64,000 bases of DNA from Oscillospiraceae bacterium (GCA_902798545.1 CADBWQ010000005.1:48381-112380); one strand, 5' to 3'; positions 9,576-16,721 are shown, counted from the stretch's first letter. The notes: generated from the sequence alone by a model not told the origin. Translations and numbers: made by a program.

Positions 9576-9758
9576 ATGGAGAAAGTAAATGAGAGTCAGT
9601 TGAGAGAGGTCTCTGGCGGAAGGATCAGGGAAAAGTATGTGTCCGCATTTTATTGTGAGTATTGCCGCGAAACGATTCACCTCAGCGGTGTTTATTCCCT
9701 CGCCCGCGCCAAGAAGGAGCATTATGCCAAATTCCACCCGAATGTCCCGATCATATGA
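9576..9758 (+). CDS. Double-glycine leader peptide with CxxC...HxxxxH tail
   Basis: A 60-residue peptide with a good AGGAGG site. Residues 1-15 form a bacteriocin-type leader: an acidic and polar stretch ending LREVSGG, matching the L-x-x-V-x-G-G pattern cut by C39 peptidases of PCAT exporters. The 45-residue remainder contains Cys27, Cys30, His49 and His54 in a CX2C-X18-HX4H pattern that could bind zinc, and is rich in aromatic and basic residues. It follows parC by 27 bases and is the last gene before a strong terminator. No C39 peptidase, ABC exporter or immunity gene lies in the window. It may be a secreted peptide, or a small zinc-finger protein whose leader resemblance is chance. Confidence 0.6.
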   Translation: MEKVNESQLREVSGGRIREKYVSAFYCEYCRETIHLSGVYSLARAKKEHYAKFHPNVPII

Positions 9759-9770
9759 AAACTGAAAGCG

Positions 9771-9829
9771 AAAAAAGCACAGGCTGCCCGGCTGTACAAT
9801 CTGTAACAGCCGGGCAGCCTGTGCTTTTT
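9771..9829. terminator. Strong bidirectional terminator
   Basis: A 19-base-pair perfect stem begins GCACAGGCTGCCCGGCTGT at 9777-9795 and closes at 9806-9824. It is preceded by AAAAAA and followed by TTTTT. It ends the plus-strand run from glpK to the double-glycine peptide and, on the other strand, the small genes at 9828-10445. Confidence 0.9.
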
Positions 9830-10007
9830 AAAACCGGATTTCCGTATAGCCCTCGTCATCCATGACTACAGCCCGGATGGAACTGCGCTCGGAAGGAGGA
9901 ACCTTGTTTTTCTCCAACTGAGAGGCAATCATAACCGCTTCCTTACTTCTGCAGGTTCGAAGCGGCGTCACGGATCGGTCTGTGTTTTCTCTGATCACAG
10001 CATACAT
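9828..10007 (-). CDS. Hypothetical 59-residue protein
   Basis: An open frame from ATG at 10007-10005 to TAA at 9830-9828 encodes 59 residues, starting MYAVIRENTD and ending EGYTEIRF. It starts 12 bases after the stop of the DUF551-like gene and ends exactly at the shared terminator, which supports it as the third gene of that small operon. The ribosome site is weak (CGGGG), so coupling to the upstream gene is likely. No family recognised. Confidence 0.5.
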   Translation of the reverse strand: MYAVIRENTDRSVTPLRTCRSKEAVMIASQLEKNKVPPSERSSIRAVVMDDEGYTEIRF

Positions 10008-10019
10008 ATTATTGCCCCG

Positions 10020-10316
10020 TTATGCTCCAATCCGATAACGTCTGGCCAGTTCTTCCGGTACAATGATCTGGATGGGTTTTGCCCAATATAGAACTTTCCA
10101 GTACTTGTCATTCTGCTGCCATTTCCCGCGCCGCCATTCTTCACAGGTGTCGATGGAGATCGTTCCGATCGGATAGCCGGGGAAGCCCTTCAGTGTTTCC
10201 TTGATTGTGTAATAGTGACCATCGTGTTCGGGAAGATGGTCCTTTACGCTGACCCACTCCGGCTGACCGGACATGCAGCCGGCTGCATAGCCTCTGTAAT
10301 AATCGTTCGACATCAT
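10020..10316 (-). CDS. DUF551-like small protein
   Basis: A 98-residue protein containing the WVSVKDHLPEHDGHYYTI start and the VLYWAKP end that recall the DUF551 family, small proteins of unknown function common in phages and mobile elements of Firmicutes. A GGAGAGAGA site precedes two adjacent ATG codons at 10316 and 10313; either may be used. It lies 9 bases after the 39-residue gene and was probably acquired with it. No catalytic residues are evident. Confidence 0.6.
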   Translation of the reverse strand: MMSNDYYRGYAAGCMSGQPEWVSVKDHLPEHDGHYYTIKETLKGFPGYPIGTISIDTCEEWRRGKWQQNDKYWKVLYWAKPIQIIVPEELARRYRIGA

Positions 10317-10325
10317 TCTCTCTCC

Positions 10326-10445
10326 TTACGCTGCGCTGTCTTCCGCGTCAGCCATCGTCTCATAATAGTCCGTCTCGGAAGCAAACAGAACATAAACTCC
10401 GTCGACCAGACCGTAAAACCCACTTGTTGTATAATATCCCTTCAT
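10326..10445 (-). CDS. 39-residue conserved-looking small protein
   Basis: The frame is open from 10526, but the only good ribosome site (AGGAGG, 8 bases of spacing) precedes ATG 10445, giving a 39-residue protein that starts MKGYYTTSGFYGLVDG. The pattern of a glycine/tyrosine-rich first half followed by a VLFASETDYYE stretch resembles a recurring type of tiny protein in clostridia, recalled from memory and not searched. It is first in a three-gene minus-strand operon. Function unknown. Confidence 0.6.
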   Translation of the reverse strand: MKGYYTTSGFYGLVDGVYVLFASETDYYETMADAEDSAA

Positions 10446-10526
10446 GATAGTGTCCTCCTGTCCATTCTGAACATATGCCCGGCGAATTTCACTTCGTTTC
10501 GGCATCCTTTTGTTTCCTATATACAC

Positions 10527-10535
10527 ATTCTAACA
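10527..10535 (-). promoter_or_regulatory. Extended -10 promoter for the small-gene operon
   Basis: On the minus strand TAGAAT (10532-10527) is preceded by TGT (10535-10533). Transcription would start near 10520, downstream of the first ATG of the long open frame (10526), which supports the 39-residue start at 10445. Confidence 0.4.
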
Positions 10536-10563
10536 GAAGAACTGTCCAAAAATTTCCCTTGAT

Positions 10564-11190
10564 TCAGACGGCAGACGCTTTTTCAAAATGCAGGTCAGTC
10601 ACAGCACGATAAGCAATCTCTTCGGGACTAGAATCGGGGCTGATCCATTGATCGACATCCTGTTCCCGAACCATCAGAGGCATCCGGTCATGGATAAAAG
10701 AGATCTCTTCACTTGGCATTCTGGTAAGAATCACAAAATGGGGGAACCCCTCCTCAAACCGGTACAGACCACAGAGCCATGTAATACTGTCACCCTTTGG
10801 CTGAATCAGGTATTTATCTCCGGTTTCCTTCTTCCCATTTGGCCGGAGGTAGTGCTCCCATTCGTAATACCAGGATGCGGGGATTACACAGCGGTGAGAT
10901 TTCCAGGCCAGCTGGAAGAGGGGCTTCTGCCCGGCGGTCTCTGAGCGGGCGTTTGCCAGAAGCGAGCGGTTCTGACTATTGAATCCCCAGAGCATTGGAA
11001 AACAGGCTTTGCTTCCGCGCTTGCTGGTGGCAATCACCGGAGCGATATCCCCCGGACGGATCTCACCTGAGGTTTTCAAGGGCTTTGCAATGTCCTGAAG
11101 CATACGCATGCGCAGCGACGTGTGGGCGGCCACATCGCCAAGCTGCTCTAAGACTACGCTTTCCGGTTCCACATAATATCTGCAGCACAA
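10564..11190 (-). CDS. SRAP (HMCES/YedK) family DNA-protein crosslink protein
   Basis: SRAP proteins form a thiazolidine crosslink with abasic sites in single-stranded DNA through an N-terminal cysteine, and help protect or self-resolve the lesion. The frame has TTG codons at 11199 and 11190. Starting at 11190 gives Met-Cys-Cys-Arg with the catalytic cysteine at position 2, and GAGG sits 9 bases before it but directly abuts the first TTG. The 208-residue product keeps NARSET, a RCVIPASWYYEW block holding the active-site glutamate, and the IHDRMP histidine. It has its own promoter. Genes of this family are often SOS-induced, but I see no clear LexA box. Confidence 0.9.
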   Translation of the reverse strand: MCCRYYVEPESVVLEQLGDVAAHTSLRMRMLQDIAKPLKTSGEIRPGDIAPVIATSKRGSKACFPMLWGFNSQNRSLLANARSETAGQKPLFQLAWKSHRCVIPASWYYEWEHYLRPNGKKETGDKYLIQPKGDSITWLCGLYRFEEGFPHFVILTRMPSEEISFIHDRMPLMVREQDVDQWISPDSSPEEIAYRAVTDLHFEKASAV

Positions 11191-11249
11191 AACAGTCAAC
11201 CTCGTTTCTCAATAGAGCTTTTGCCCCGGTGTATTATTCTCTGCCAGTA

Positions 11250-11278
11250 ATTATAACACAATAAAATGAGAAGGTCAA
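11250..11278 (-). promoter_or_regulatory. Sigma-A-type promoter for the SRAP gene
   Basis: On the minus strand TTGACC (11278-11273) and TATAAT (11255-11250) are separated by 17 bases, about 60 bases before the TTG start at 11190. Confidence 0.8.
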
Positions 11279-11432
11279 CACAATAAAATACATATATTTG
11301 GGCTCCCCAAGACGTATGTACGGTGCAAACCCCTGAATGGCAGAGCAGCTGTAATAACTCTAAAATGTACGAAAATGAAGTGAAAAATGCGCGTTTTTGT
11401 CTAAAAGTAACATATACTTTTGTGTAGGACAG

Positions 11433-11441
11433 TGCTATAAT
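11433..11441 (+). promoter_or_regulatory. Extended -10 promoter for the DUF6465 gene
   Basis: TATAAT at 11436-11441 is preceded by TGC, the extended -10 form. No clear -35 is seen. It lies 33 bases before the ATG, so the leader is short. Confidence 0.65.
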
Positions 11442-11474
11442 ACACACAACATCCAAGAATAGGAGGAAATCATT

Positions 11475-11813
11475 ATGGCAACGAAGAAAGCCGCTGAAGA
11501 AAAAGTTGAAGTAAAAAAGCCCGTGGAAAAGAAAGCTCCGGTCAAAGCCGAAACCAAGAAGGCTGAGCCCGTGAAGGCTGCCGAAGCTGCAAAGCCGGCA
11601 GAGAAGAAGGCCCCGGTCAAGAAGCCGGCAGCTAAAAAGCCCGCAGCAAAGAAAGCAGCTGAAGTCATCATTCAGTCCGCCCTTGGCGGAGAGATTACTC
11701 CGGAAGCTGTTCTTGAAAAAGTCGGTTCTGTCGATAAAGTCTATGTTCGCGTTGACCAGAACAAAGCATACTGGGTGCGCGGCGAAGAGACAGGAAGCGT
11801 CGACCTCTGGTAA
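11475..11813 (+). CDS. DUF6465 protein with histone-H1-like lysine/alanine tail
   Basis: A 112-residue protein. Residues 1-62 are almost only Lys, Ala, Pro, Glu and Val in repeats such as KKPAAKKPAAKK, like histone H1 tails and bacterial Hc1-type proteins. Residues 63-112 form a compact domain ending in VYVRVDQNKAYWVRGEETG, which I recall as DUF6465. The tail probably binds DNA or RNA. AGGAGG precedes the ATG, and the gene has its own promoter and terminator, so it is monocistronic and likely well expressed. Function of the domain is unknown. Confidence 0.75.
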   Translation: MATKKAAEEKVEVKKPVEKKAPVKAETKKAEPVKAAEAAKPAEKKAPVKKPAAKKPAAKKAAEVIIQSALGGEITPEAVLEKVGSVDKVYVRVDQNKAYWVRGEETGSVDLW

Positions 11814-11820
11814 TAAAACT

Positions 11821-11845
11821 GCCCGGCCCTGTGCCGGGCTCTTTT
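11821..11845 (+). terminator. Intrinsic terminator after the DUF6465 gene
   Basis: GCCCGGC pairs with GCCGGGC around a five-base loop and is followed by TCTTTT. It begins 8 bases after the stop codon. Confidence 0.85.
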
Positions 11846-11847
11846 CA

Positions 11848-11880
11848 TGCGCCCCGCAGATGCCTGATCTGCGGGGCGCA
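11848..11880. repeat. Perfect 14-bp hairpin without T-run
   Basis: TGCGCCCCGCAGAT at 11848-11861 pairs perfectly with 11867-11880 around GCCTG. No T-run follows on either strand. It lies between a terminator and the next promoter and may be a backup terminator, a processing signal or a protein-binding palindrome. Confidence 0.6.
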
Positions 11881-11951
11881 GCTATATCCGGATCTTCTTG
11901 CGGAAAAAGGAATGGGCAAAGCAATCCGACAGGGAATTCACAAACAGGTAA

Positions 11952-11979
11952 TTGAAATCATGACAGGATACGGTATAAT
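11952..11979 (+). promoter_or_regulatory. Promoter for the kinase-HtrA operon
   Basis: TTGAAA at 11952-11957 and TATAAT at 11974-11979 are separated by 16 bases, 40 bases before the kinase start. Confidence 0.7.
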
Positions 11980-12018
11980 ATCTACAGGTAATCAGATCCA
12001 TCAAGGACGGCGTGACGA

Positions 12019-13470
12019 TTGAAAAGTATATTCATAAAAAACTTTGCTGCGACAGCACTCCTGCTCGCCTTCAGCTTTCTTCTGCTCGCAGTCAGTTTCA
12101 TCGGTATTGGCAGGACCTACCTGATCGAGGACTACCGACAGGGAATGATGGAGACAACCGCGGAGGTTGCCCATACAGCCTCTGCGATCGCACGGGGCAA
12201 TTCACTCTCGGACTGGACCATGAGTATGGTGATCAGCTCCATTGCCGGCTCGACGGGCAACCACATCTTTATCACAGATGAAGAGGGGGTGATTATCACT
12301 TGCTCGGATAAGCGCCCGTACTGCGAACATATCGGCAGGCACGTTCCGGAGAAAGTCCTGGAGAAGCTGGAGTTGAGCAATTATGACCAGCTGACGACAC
12401 TGGAGGGAATATACCCTGAGAAGCGTTATGTGACAGGCAGACAGATCACTGCGGAGACCGATGGAGAACTGCTCGGCTTTTGTTTTGTAAGCGCGAAAAT
12501 TTCAGACATGCTCGGCGCATGGACAACCTATCTCAGCTGGGCAATTGTCGCATTTGCAGTTATCTCACTGCTGGCAATGCTGCTGGTGATGGTCTATACC
12601 AAACGTATGGCGAGACCTCTTGACGAAATTGCAGCGGCTTCCCGGAAATTCGCAAGGGGAGATTTCTCGGTGCGTGTGAAGCAGACTGCTGATACCACGG
12701 ACGAGATGGGGGCGCTGATCGATTCATTCAACAAAATGGCGGATTCTCTTGAGCAGGCGGAAAACCGGCGGAGTGAGTTTATCGCTAATATTTCCCATGA
12801 ACTCCGGACGCCGATGACGACAATTGCGGGGTTTGCCGACGGTATCCTTGACGGAACAATTCCACCGGAGGATGAGAGAAAGTACCTGGTTTCCATCCGG
12901 GATGAGACAAGACGCCTGTCCAGACTGGTACGGGATATGCTGGATGTATCACGCGCCAGGGCGAAGGCGGCGGATTCTTCAAGGCGTTCCGTGTTCGACC
13001 TGACAGAACTGATTCTCCAGACAATGCTGAGTTTCGAGAGCCGGGCAACAAAGAAAAACCTGGATGTCGACCCTCAACTCCCGGACAGCCATATCATGGT
13101 CTATGCTGATCGGGACGCGATTACACAGGTTATCTACAACCTGCTGGACAATGCGATCAAGTTTGCTTCGCCAGGGAGTTGCCTGATTGTGCGGCTGTAT
13201 AAGGACATGGGGAAAGCCTATGTCTCAATCAAGGACTACGGTGAGACTATTCCGGCAGATGACCTTCCGTATATCTTTGATCGATTCCACAAATCCGACC
13301 GATCCCGCAGCCTGGATAAAGAGGGGGTCGGACTGGGACTGTATCTGGTGAAAACCATCATCAATGCCCATGACGAGGACATCGCCGTCCGCAGTGAAGA
13401 CGGTATGACGGAATTTGTATTTACACTCACGTTGGCTGAGAATTCAAAACAGGGAAGAGATAAAACATGA
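12019..13470 (+). CDS. Sensor histidine kinase coupled to HtrA
   Basis: A 483-residue membrane histidine kinase. Helices lie at about residues 7-29 and 170-193, enclosing an extracellular sensor domain of about 140 residues. A HAMP linker follows, then a HisKA domain with phospho-acceptor His260 in ISHELRTP, then a HATPase domain with the N-box near NLLDNAIKFA and the VGLGLYLV G-box. The start is TTG 12019, with AAGGA about 11 bases before it. Its end overlaps the HtrA start by 4 bases. No response regulator gene adjoins it, unlike Bacillus CssRS-HtrA, where the regulator accompanies the kinase. An envelope-stress role is inferred from the coupling. Confidence 0.9.
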   Translation: MKSIFIKNFAATALLLAFSFLLLAVSFIGIGRTYLIEDYRQGMMETTAEVAHTASAIARGNSLSDWTMSMVISSIAGSTGNHIFITDEEGVIITCSDKRPYCEHIGRHVPEKVLEKLELSNYDQLTTLEGIYPEKRYVTGRQITAETDGELLGFCFVSAKISDMLGAWTTYLSWAIVAFAVISLLAMLLVMVYTKRMARPLDEIAAASRKFARGDFSVRVKQTADTTDEMGALIDSFNKMADSLEQAENRRSEFIANISHELRTPMTTIAGFADGILDGTIPPEDERKYLVSIRDETRRLSRLVRDMLDVSRARAKAADSSRRSVFDLTELILQTMLSFESRATKKNLDVDPQLPDSHIMVYADRDAITQVIYNLLDNAIKFASPGSCLIVRLYKDMGKAYVSIKDYGETIPADDLPYIFDRFHKSDRSRSLDKEGVGLGLYLVKTIINAHDEDIAVRSEDGMTEFVFTLTLAENSKQGRDKT

Positions 13471-14783
13471 GTCAGAACTGGTACCATTCACAGAGCTGGT
13501 ACGCACCGCTCGTATCGGAAGAGACCGAGACGACAGCGACTGCAGCACCCGCTGCAGATCATGCGTCTGAAAAGACACAGAGAAAGAATGAAAAAAAGGG
13601 CCTGACACCGGGCAGAATTGCCGGACTGGTCATCATTCTGCTTCTTGTCATCGTCGGGACCTCCCTTGCCTGCTGGCGTGTCGGTGGAGAACAGACAGAA
13701 ACAATCCCGATTCTTCCAAACGAACGCAGCGAGATGCCTGATAACCCTGCGGATTTTTTTGAACAGTTTTATGAAGAGATAGAGAGCAGCTCCGTTAATG
13801 TGAATGTTCCGGTTCTGCAGGAGCGCCCGGCGATGACAATTGAGCTTCAGGAGACGCCGGAAGAAGAACTGACCCTGCAGGAACTGTATGAAAAGTGTGC
13901 ACCGGCGATCGTGTCAATTTCCGCCTATGAGGGAGAGAGTGTCGGATATAACTGGGGATCCGGTGTCGTGATCCGTGAAGACGGCGTGATCCTCACCAAT
14001 ACGCATGTTTTGGAGGATTCCGACCGCGCAGTTGTAACCTTCGACGACGGAAGCGAGTACGAGGCAAAGCTGATCGGCGCAGACAGCATCAGCGATATTG
14101 CCCTGCTGAAGATCGAAGCGACAGGGCTTACGGCGGTGAAACTTGGGGAGAGTGCCACACTCCGGGTCGGTGACAGGGTTGCGGCAATCGGAAACCCGCT
14201 CGGAGAGGAATTTCGCAATACACTGACAGATGGGATTATTTCTGCCATTGAACGCGGAATGACCTATCACGGACGCAGCATGACACTGCTGCAGACCAAC
14301 ACAGCCATCAATGAAGGAAACTCAGGCGGTGCGCTCTTTAACCTGTATGGTCAGGTGATCGGCATCACCAATATGAAGATGATGTCGAGCTACTCCAGCA
14401 TCGAAGGAATCGGATTTGCAATTCCTTCTGCAACGGTCTGCGGTGTTGTGAACGCGTTGATGAGGGATGGGGAGGTAAAAGGCCGTCCGGCTATCGGTAT
14501 CACTGTTGGCGCAATTCCGGACAATGCGAAAGAGAAGTATTCTCTGCCGAAAGGACTCTATGTCACTGATGTCAGTGACGGTTCTGATGCCAAGGAAAAG
14601 GGTATCAAACCCGGAGACATCATTACGGCGGTAGATGGAGTTGAAGTCTGCACCACCGAGGAGATCAGCAGAATCAAGGATGCGCTTCAGGTCGGCGATA
14701 CCATGACCATGACAGTCTGGCGGGACGGTGAAACCATGGAGATCACAATCTCCCTGGTCGATACCAATGATGTATATTCCTGA
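13467..14783 (+). CDS. HtrA/DegP-like membrane-anchored serine protease
   Basis: A 438-residue protein. It has a cytoplasmic N-terminal stretch, one membrane helix at about residues 50-69, an acidic linker, a trypsin-like domain with triad His180, Asp210 and Ser286 (GNSGGA), and a C-terminal PDZ domain from about residue 340. HtrA proteases degrade or refold misfolded exported proteins at the outer face of the membrane. The ATG at 13467 overlaps the kinase stop as ATGA, and its own stop overlaps the next start as TGATG, so the three genes are translationally coupled. A second HtrA lies at 51238. Confidence 0.93.
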   Translation: MSQNWYHSQSWYAPLVSEETETTATAAPAADHASEKTQRKNEKKGLTPGRIAGLVIILLLVIVGTSLACWRVGGEQTETIPILPNERSEMPDNPADFFEQFYEEIESSSVNVNVPVLQERPAMTIELQETPEEELTLQELYEKCAPAIVSISAYEGESVGYNWGSGVVIREDGVILTNTHVLEDSDRAVVTFDDGSEYEAKLIGADSISDIALLKIEATGLTAVKLGESATLRVGDRVAAIGNPLGEEFRNTLTDGIISAIERGMTYHGRSMTLLQTNTAINEGNSGGALFNLYGQVIGITNMKMMSSYSSIEGIGFAIPSATVCGVVNALMRDGEVKGRPAIGITVGAIPDNAKEKYSLPKGLYVTDVSDGSDAKEKGIKPGDIITAVDGVEVCTTEEISRIKDALQVGDTMTMTVWRDGETMEITISLVDTNDVYS

Positions 14784-15340
14784 TGACGGTTGAAGTGATA
14801 CGAAGCCGCCGCAAGACACTCTCTATGCAGGTGAGGGAAGGCGGCAAAGTCCTTGTCCGTGCGCCGATGTATGTGAAACAGAAGGAGATTCGCAGCTTCG
14901 TCGAAGGCCACATGGACTGGATTGAAAAACAGCAGCAGAAGCTGGAAGCTGCGGCAGCCTTGAGAAGCCAGATCCAGCCGCTTTCGGAACAGGAACTTGA
15001 GAAGCTGAGCAAAGCAGCGCGGAAAGACCTGACCGCCCGCGTGGTATACTTTGCTCCTCAGATCGGTGTCTCCTACGGGAGAATCAGCATCCGGCATCAG
15101 AAAACCAAATGGGGCAGCTGCTCTTCTAAAGGAAACCTCAACTTCAACTGCCTCCTGATGCTGGCTCCGGAACCGGTGAGAGACTATGTTGTTGTCCATG
15201 AGCTCTGCCATAGAAAGCAGATGAATCACTCGCCGCTTTTCTGGACAGAGGTGGAGAGAATCCTTCCGGATTACCAGGAGGCAAGAAAGTGGCTGAAAAC
15301 CCACGGTCAGGAACTGATGCAGTATAATACGGAAATCTAG
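14783..15340 (+). CDS. YgjP-like zinc metallopeptidase-fold hydrolase (M48/DUF45)
   Basis: A 185-residue cytoplasmic-looking protein with the HELCH metal-binding motif (HExxH, two histidines plus glutamate) near residue 137. A third ligand is likely in the MNHSPLFW region that follows. The KTKWGSCS stretch before it is typical of YgjP/SprT-like WLM hydrolases. The substrate is not established. It is the third gene of the kinase-HtrA operon, which hints at protein quality control, but that is context only. Length fits shortened clostridial members. Confidence 0.8.
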   Translation: MTVEVIRSRRKTLSMQVREGGKVLVRAPMYVKQKEIRSFVEGHMDWIEKQQQKLEAAAALRSQIQPLSEQELEKLSKAARKDLTARVVYFAPQIGVSYGRISIRHQKTKWGSCSSKGNLNFNCLLMLAPEPVRDYVVVHELCHRKQMNHSPLFWTEVERILPDYQEARKWLKTHGQELMQYNTEI

Positions 15341-15382
15341 AACCTCGACCCGCATGTGCTGAGAAGCCCGGAAACGCGAGAC

Positions 15383-15411
15383 TTGCAAAAACGATCGTTT
15401 TATGGTAGAAT
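15383..15411 (+). promoter_or_regulatory. Promoter and palindromic operator of the DtxR-like gene
   Basis: TTGCAA at 15383-15388 and TAGAAT at 15406-15411 are separated by 17 bases. The spacer holds the perfect 14-base palindrome AAAACGATCGTTTT at 15388-15401. A palindrome inside the spacer of a regulator's own promoter suggests autoregulation. Confidence 0.65.
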
Positions 15412-15452
15412 TATCTAACCAAAAACAAAAATCCTTTTGAGAAGGTGAGCCA

Positions 15453-15830
15453 ATGAATCTAAGAAATTTCAGAAATGAAGCACGTGACGACTATCTGGAA
15501 GCAATCCTGATGATCACGCAGGAAAAGGGTCACTGCCGTTCCATTAACATTGCGGAGACACTGGACGTTACCAAGCCCTCTGTCAGTGTGGCAGTCGGCA
15601 AGCTGATTGAGGCCGGGCTTATCACTATGGATGGGGACAAGATGATCCACTTCACGGAAGAGGGCCGTGTACTGGCTGAGCTTACGCTTGCAAAGCATAA
15701 CTACCTGAAAGAAATGCTGATGAATGCCGGAATCGATGAAGAAACCGCTGAGCGGGAAGCATGTGCAATGGAGCACGGGATCAGTGAAGACAGCTTCCAG
15801 AAGCTTGCAAAGCGCTATCCTCTGGAGTGA
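15453..15830 (+). CDS. DtxR/MntR-like metal-dependent transcription regulator
   Basis: A 125-residue protein with an N-terminal winged helix: DYLEAILMI, then the recognition region LDVTKPSVSVAVGKL and the wing ITMDGDKMIHFTEEG. A short helical dimerisation part with candidate metal ligands (His, Glu, Cys at about residues 82-110) follows. The family represses metal uptake genes when Fe or Mn is bound. It is slightly shorter than MntR (about 140 residues) and lacks any SH3-like third domain. It is monocistronic, with a palindrome in its own promoter and a UUCG terminator downstream. No metal transporter gene lies nearby. Confidence 0.82.
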   Translation: MNLRNFRNEARDDYLEAILMITQEKGHCRSINIAETLDVTKPSVSVAVGKLIEAGLITMDGDKMIHFTEEGRVLAELTLAKHNYLKEMLMNAGIDEETAEREACAMEHGISEDSFQKLAKRYPLE

Positions 15831-15894
15831 CACAGTACAGAACTCAGAATTCAGCCTGCATGCCGTGCGGATCGCCTCATTATTACAGATATAG

Positions 15895-15924
15895 AAAAAA
15901 GCAGCTCTTCGGAGCTGCTTTTTT
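15895..15924. terminator. Bidirectional UUCG-loop terminator
   Basis: GCAGCTC-TTCG-GAGCTGC is flanked by AAAAAA and TTTTTT. It serves both the DtxR-like gene and the convergent DUF937 gene. Confidence 0.9.
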
Positions 15925-15944
15925 CGTATAAACAATGCTGTCTG

Positions 15945-16601
15945 TTATTTCAGAGCAGAAAGAAGACTCAGAAGCTGAGTGCCGTTGACAGCGCTGTCGT
16001 TATCTGCCTGAGTTGCAGACCCCCCAAGAAGGGAACCGAGCAACCCGCCACCAAAGCCACCGGCACCGCCGCCGAGCAGACCGGAGAGCAACCCGCCGGA
16101 GGAAGACTGCGTCTGTGCCTGTGCACCGCCAAACATACCCATCAGATCAGAGAGATCGAGACCGTCGCTCAGATCTACTTTCGGGGCCGCGGAAGCGGAA
16201 GTCGTCGCAGCGGACAGACCGCTCATAAGGGCAGGCGCCAAACCGGCCAATGCAGAGCTGACATCCTGATTGCTCATACCGGACTGCTGTGCCAGACTGC
16301 TGATCGCCGCGTCAGACTGATTGCCGAAGATGTGACCGATAATCTTTCCGCCGTCTTCGGTGTCGGCATCATCGATCTGCTCTGCCAGTGTCCGTTTGTT
16401 GGTGTGCTGAGTGAGAGCACCGAGAAGAGACTGGGCGCCGGCCTGAGAGGAGGCGTTGCTGGTCATGAATTTGATCAACAGAGGAACGGCGAGTGGGATT
16501 AGTTTCTTGAGCATGCCGGAATTGAGGCCGGTCTTCTTTGCCAGCGCAGAGACACTGGAATCGGTAAGCAGGGATTTCAGCAAAAGATTTAAGAGATTCA
16601 T
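15945..16601 (-). CDS. DUF937 (YidB-like) family protein
   Basis: A 218-residue protein. The N-terminal half, about residues 1-135, is alanine- and leucine-rich with LIPLAVPLLIKFM and matches my memory of the DUF937 family. A linker follows, and then a very glycine-rich tail with GGLLSGLLGGGAGGFGGGLL-type repeats at about residues 165-200. No catalytic motif or signal peptide is obvious. A GGAGG site precedes the ATG. Function unknown; the low-complexity tail suggests assembly or aggregation. Confidence 0.75.
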   Translation of the reverse strand: MNLLNLLLKSLLTDSSVSALAKKTGLNSGMLKKLIPLAVPLLIKFMTSNASSQAGAQSLLGALTQHTNKRTLAEQIDDADTEDGGKIIGHIFGNQSDAAISSLAQQSGMSNQDVSSALAGLAPALMSGLSAATTSASAAPKVDLSDGLDLSDLMGMFGGAQAQTQSSSGGLLSGLLGGGAGGFGGGLLGSLLGGSATQADNDSAVNGTQLLSLLSALK

Positions 16602-16624
16602 AATATACCTCCGTAAATAAAATG

Positions 16625-16667
16625 GGACTCTGTGCGATATTATAACGCAAAGAGTCCTGCTTTTCTA
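16625..16667 (-). promoter_or_regulatory. Promoter with its -10 in the loop of an inverted repeat
   Basis: A 12-base inverted repeat with one mismatch (GGACTCTGTGCG at 16625-16636 against 16646-16657) has the minus-strand TATAAT (16644-16639) in its loop. A weak TAGAAA -35 lies 17 bases upstream. The repeat may be an operator for the DUF937 gene, or a terminator for the zinc-ribbon gene that doubles as promoter region. Confidence 0.5.
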
Positions 16668-16721
16668 CTTTTTTCTTTTATGCGGCGGAAAGAAATCCAC
16701 CAGAGCTTTTCCAGAGCCGTT

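Noticed and set aside
11831-12022. 63-codon plus-strand frame before the kinase
   Set aside because: It runs through the terminator, a perfect hairpin and the kinase promoter and has no ribosome site.
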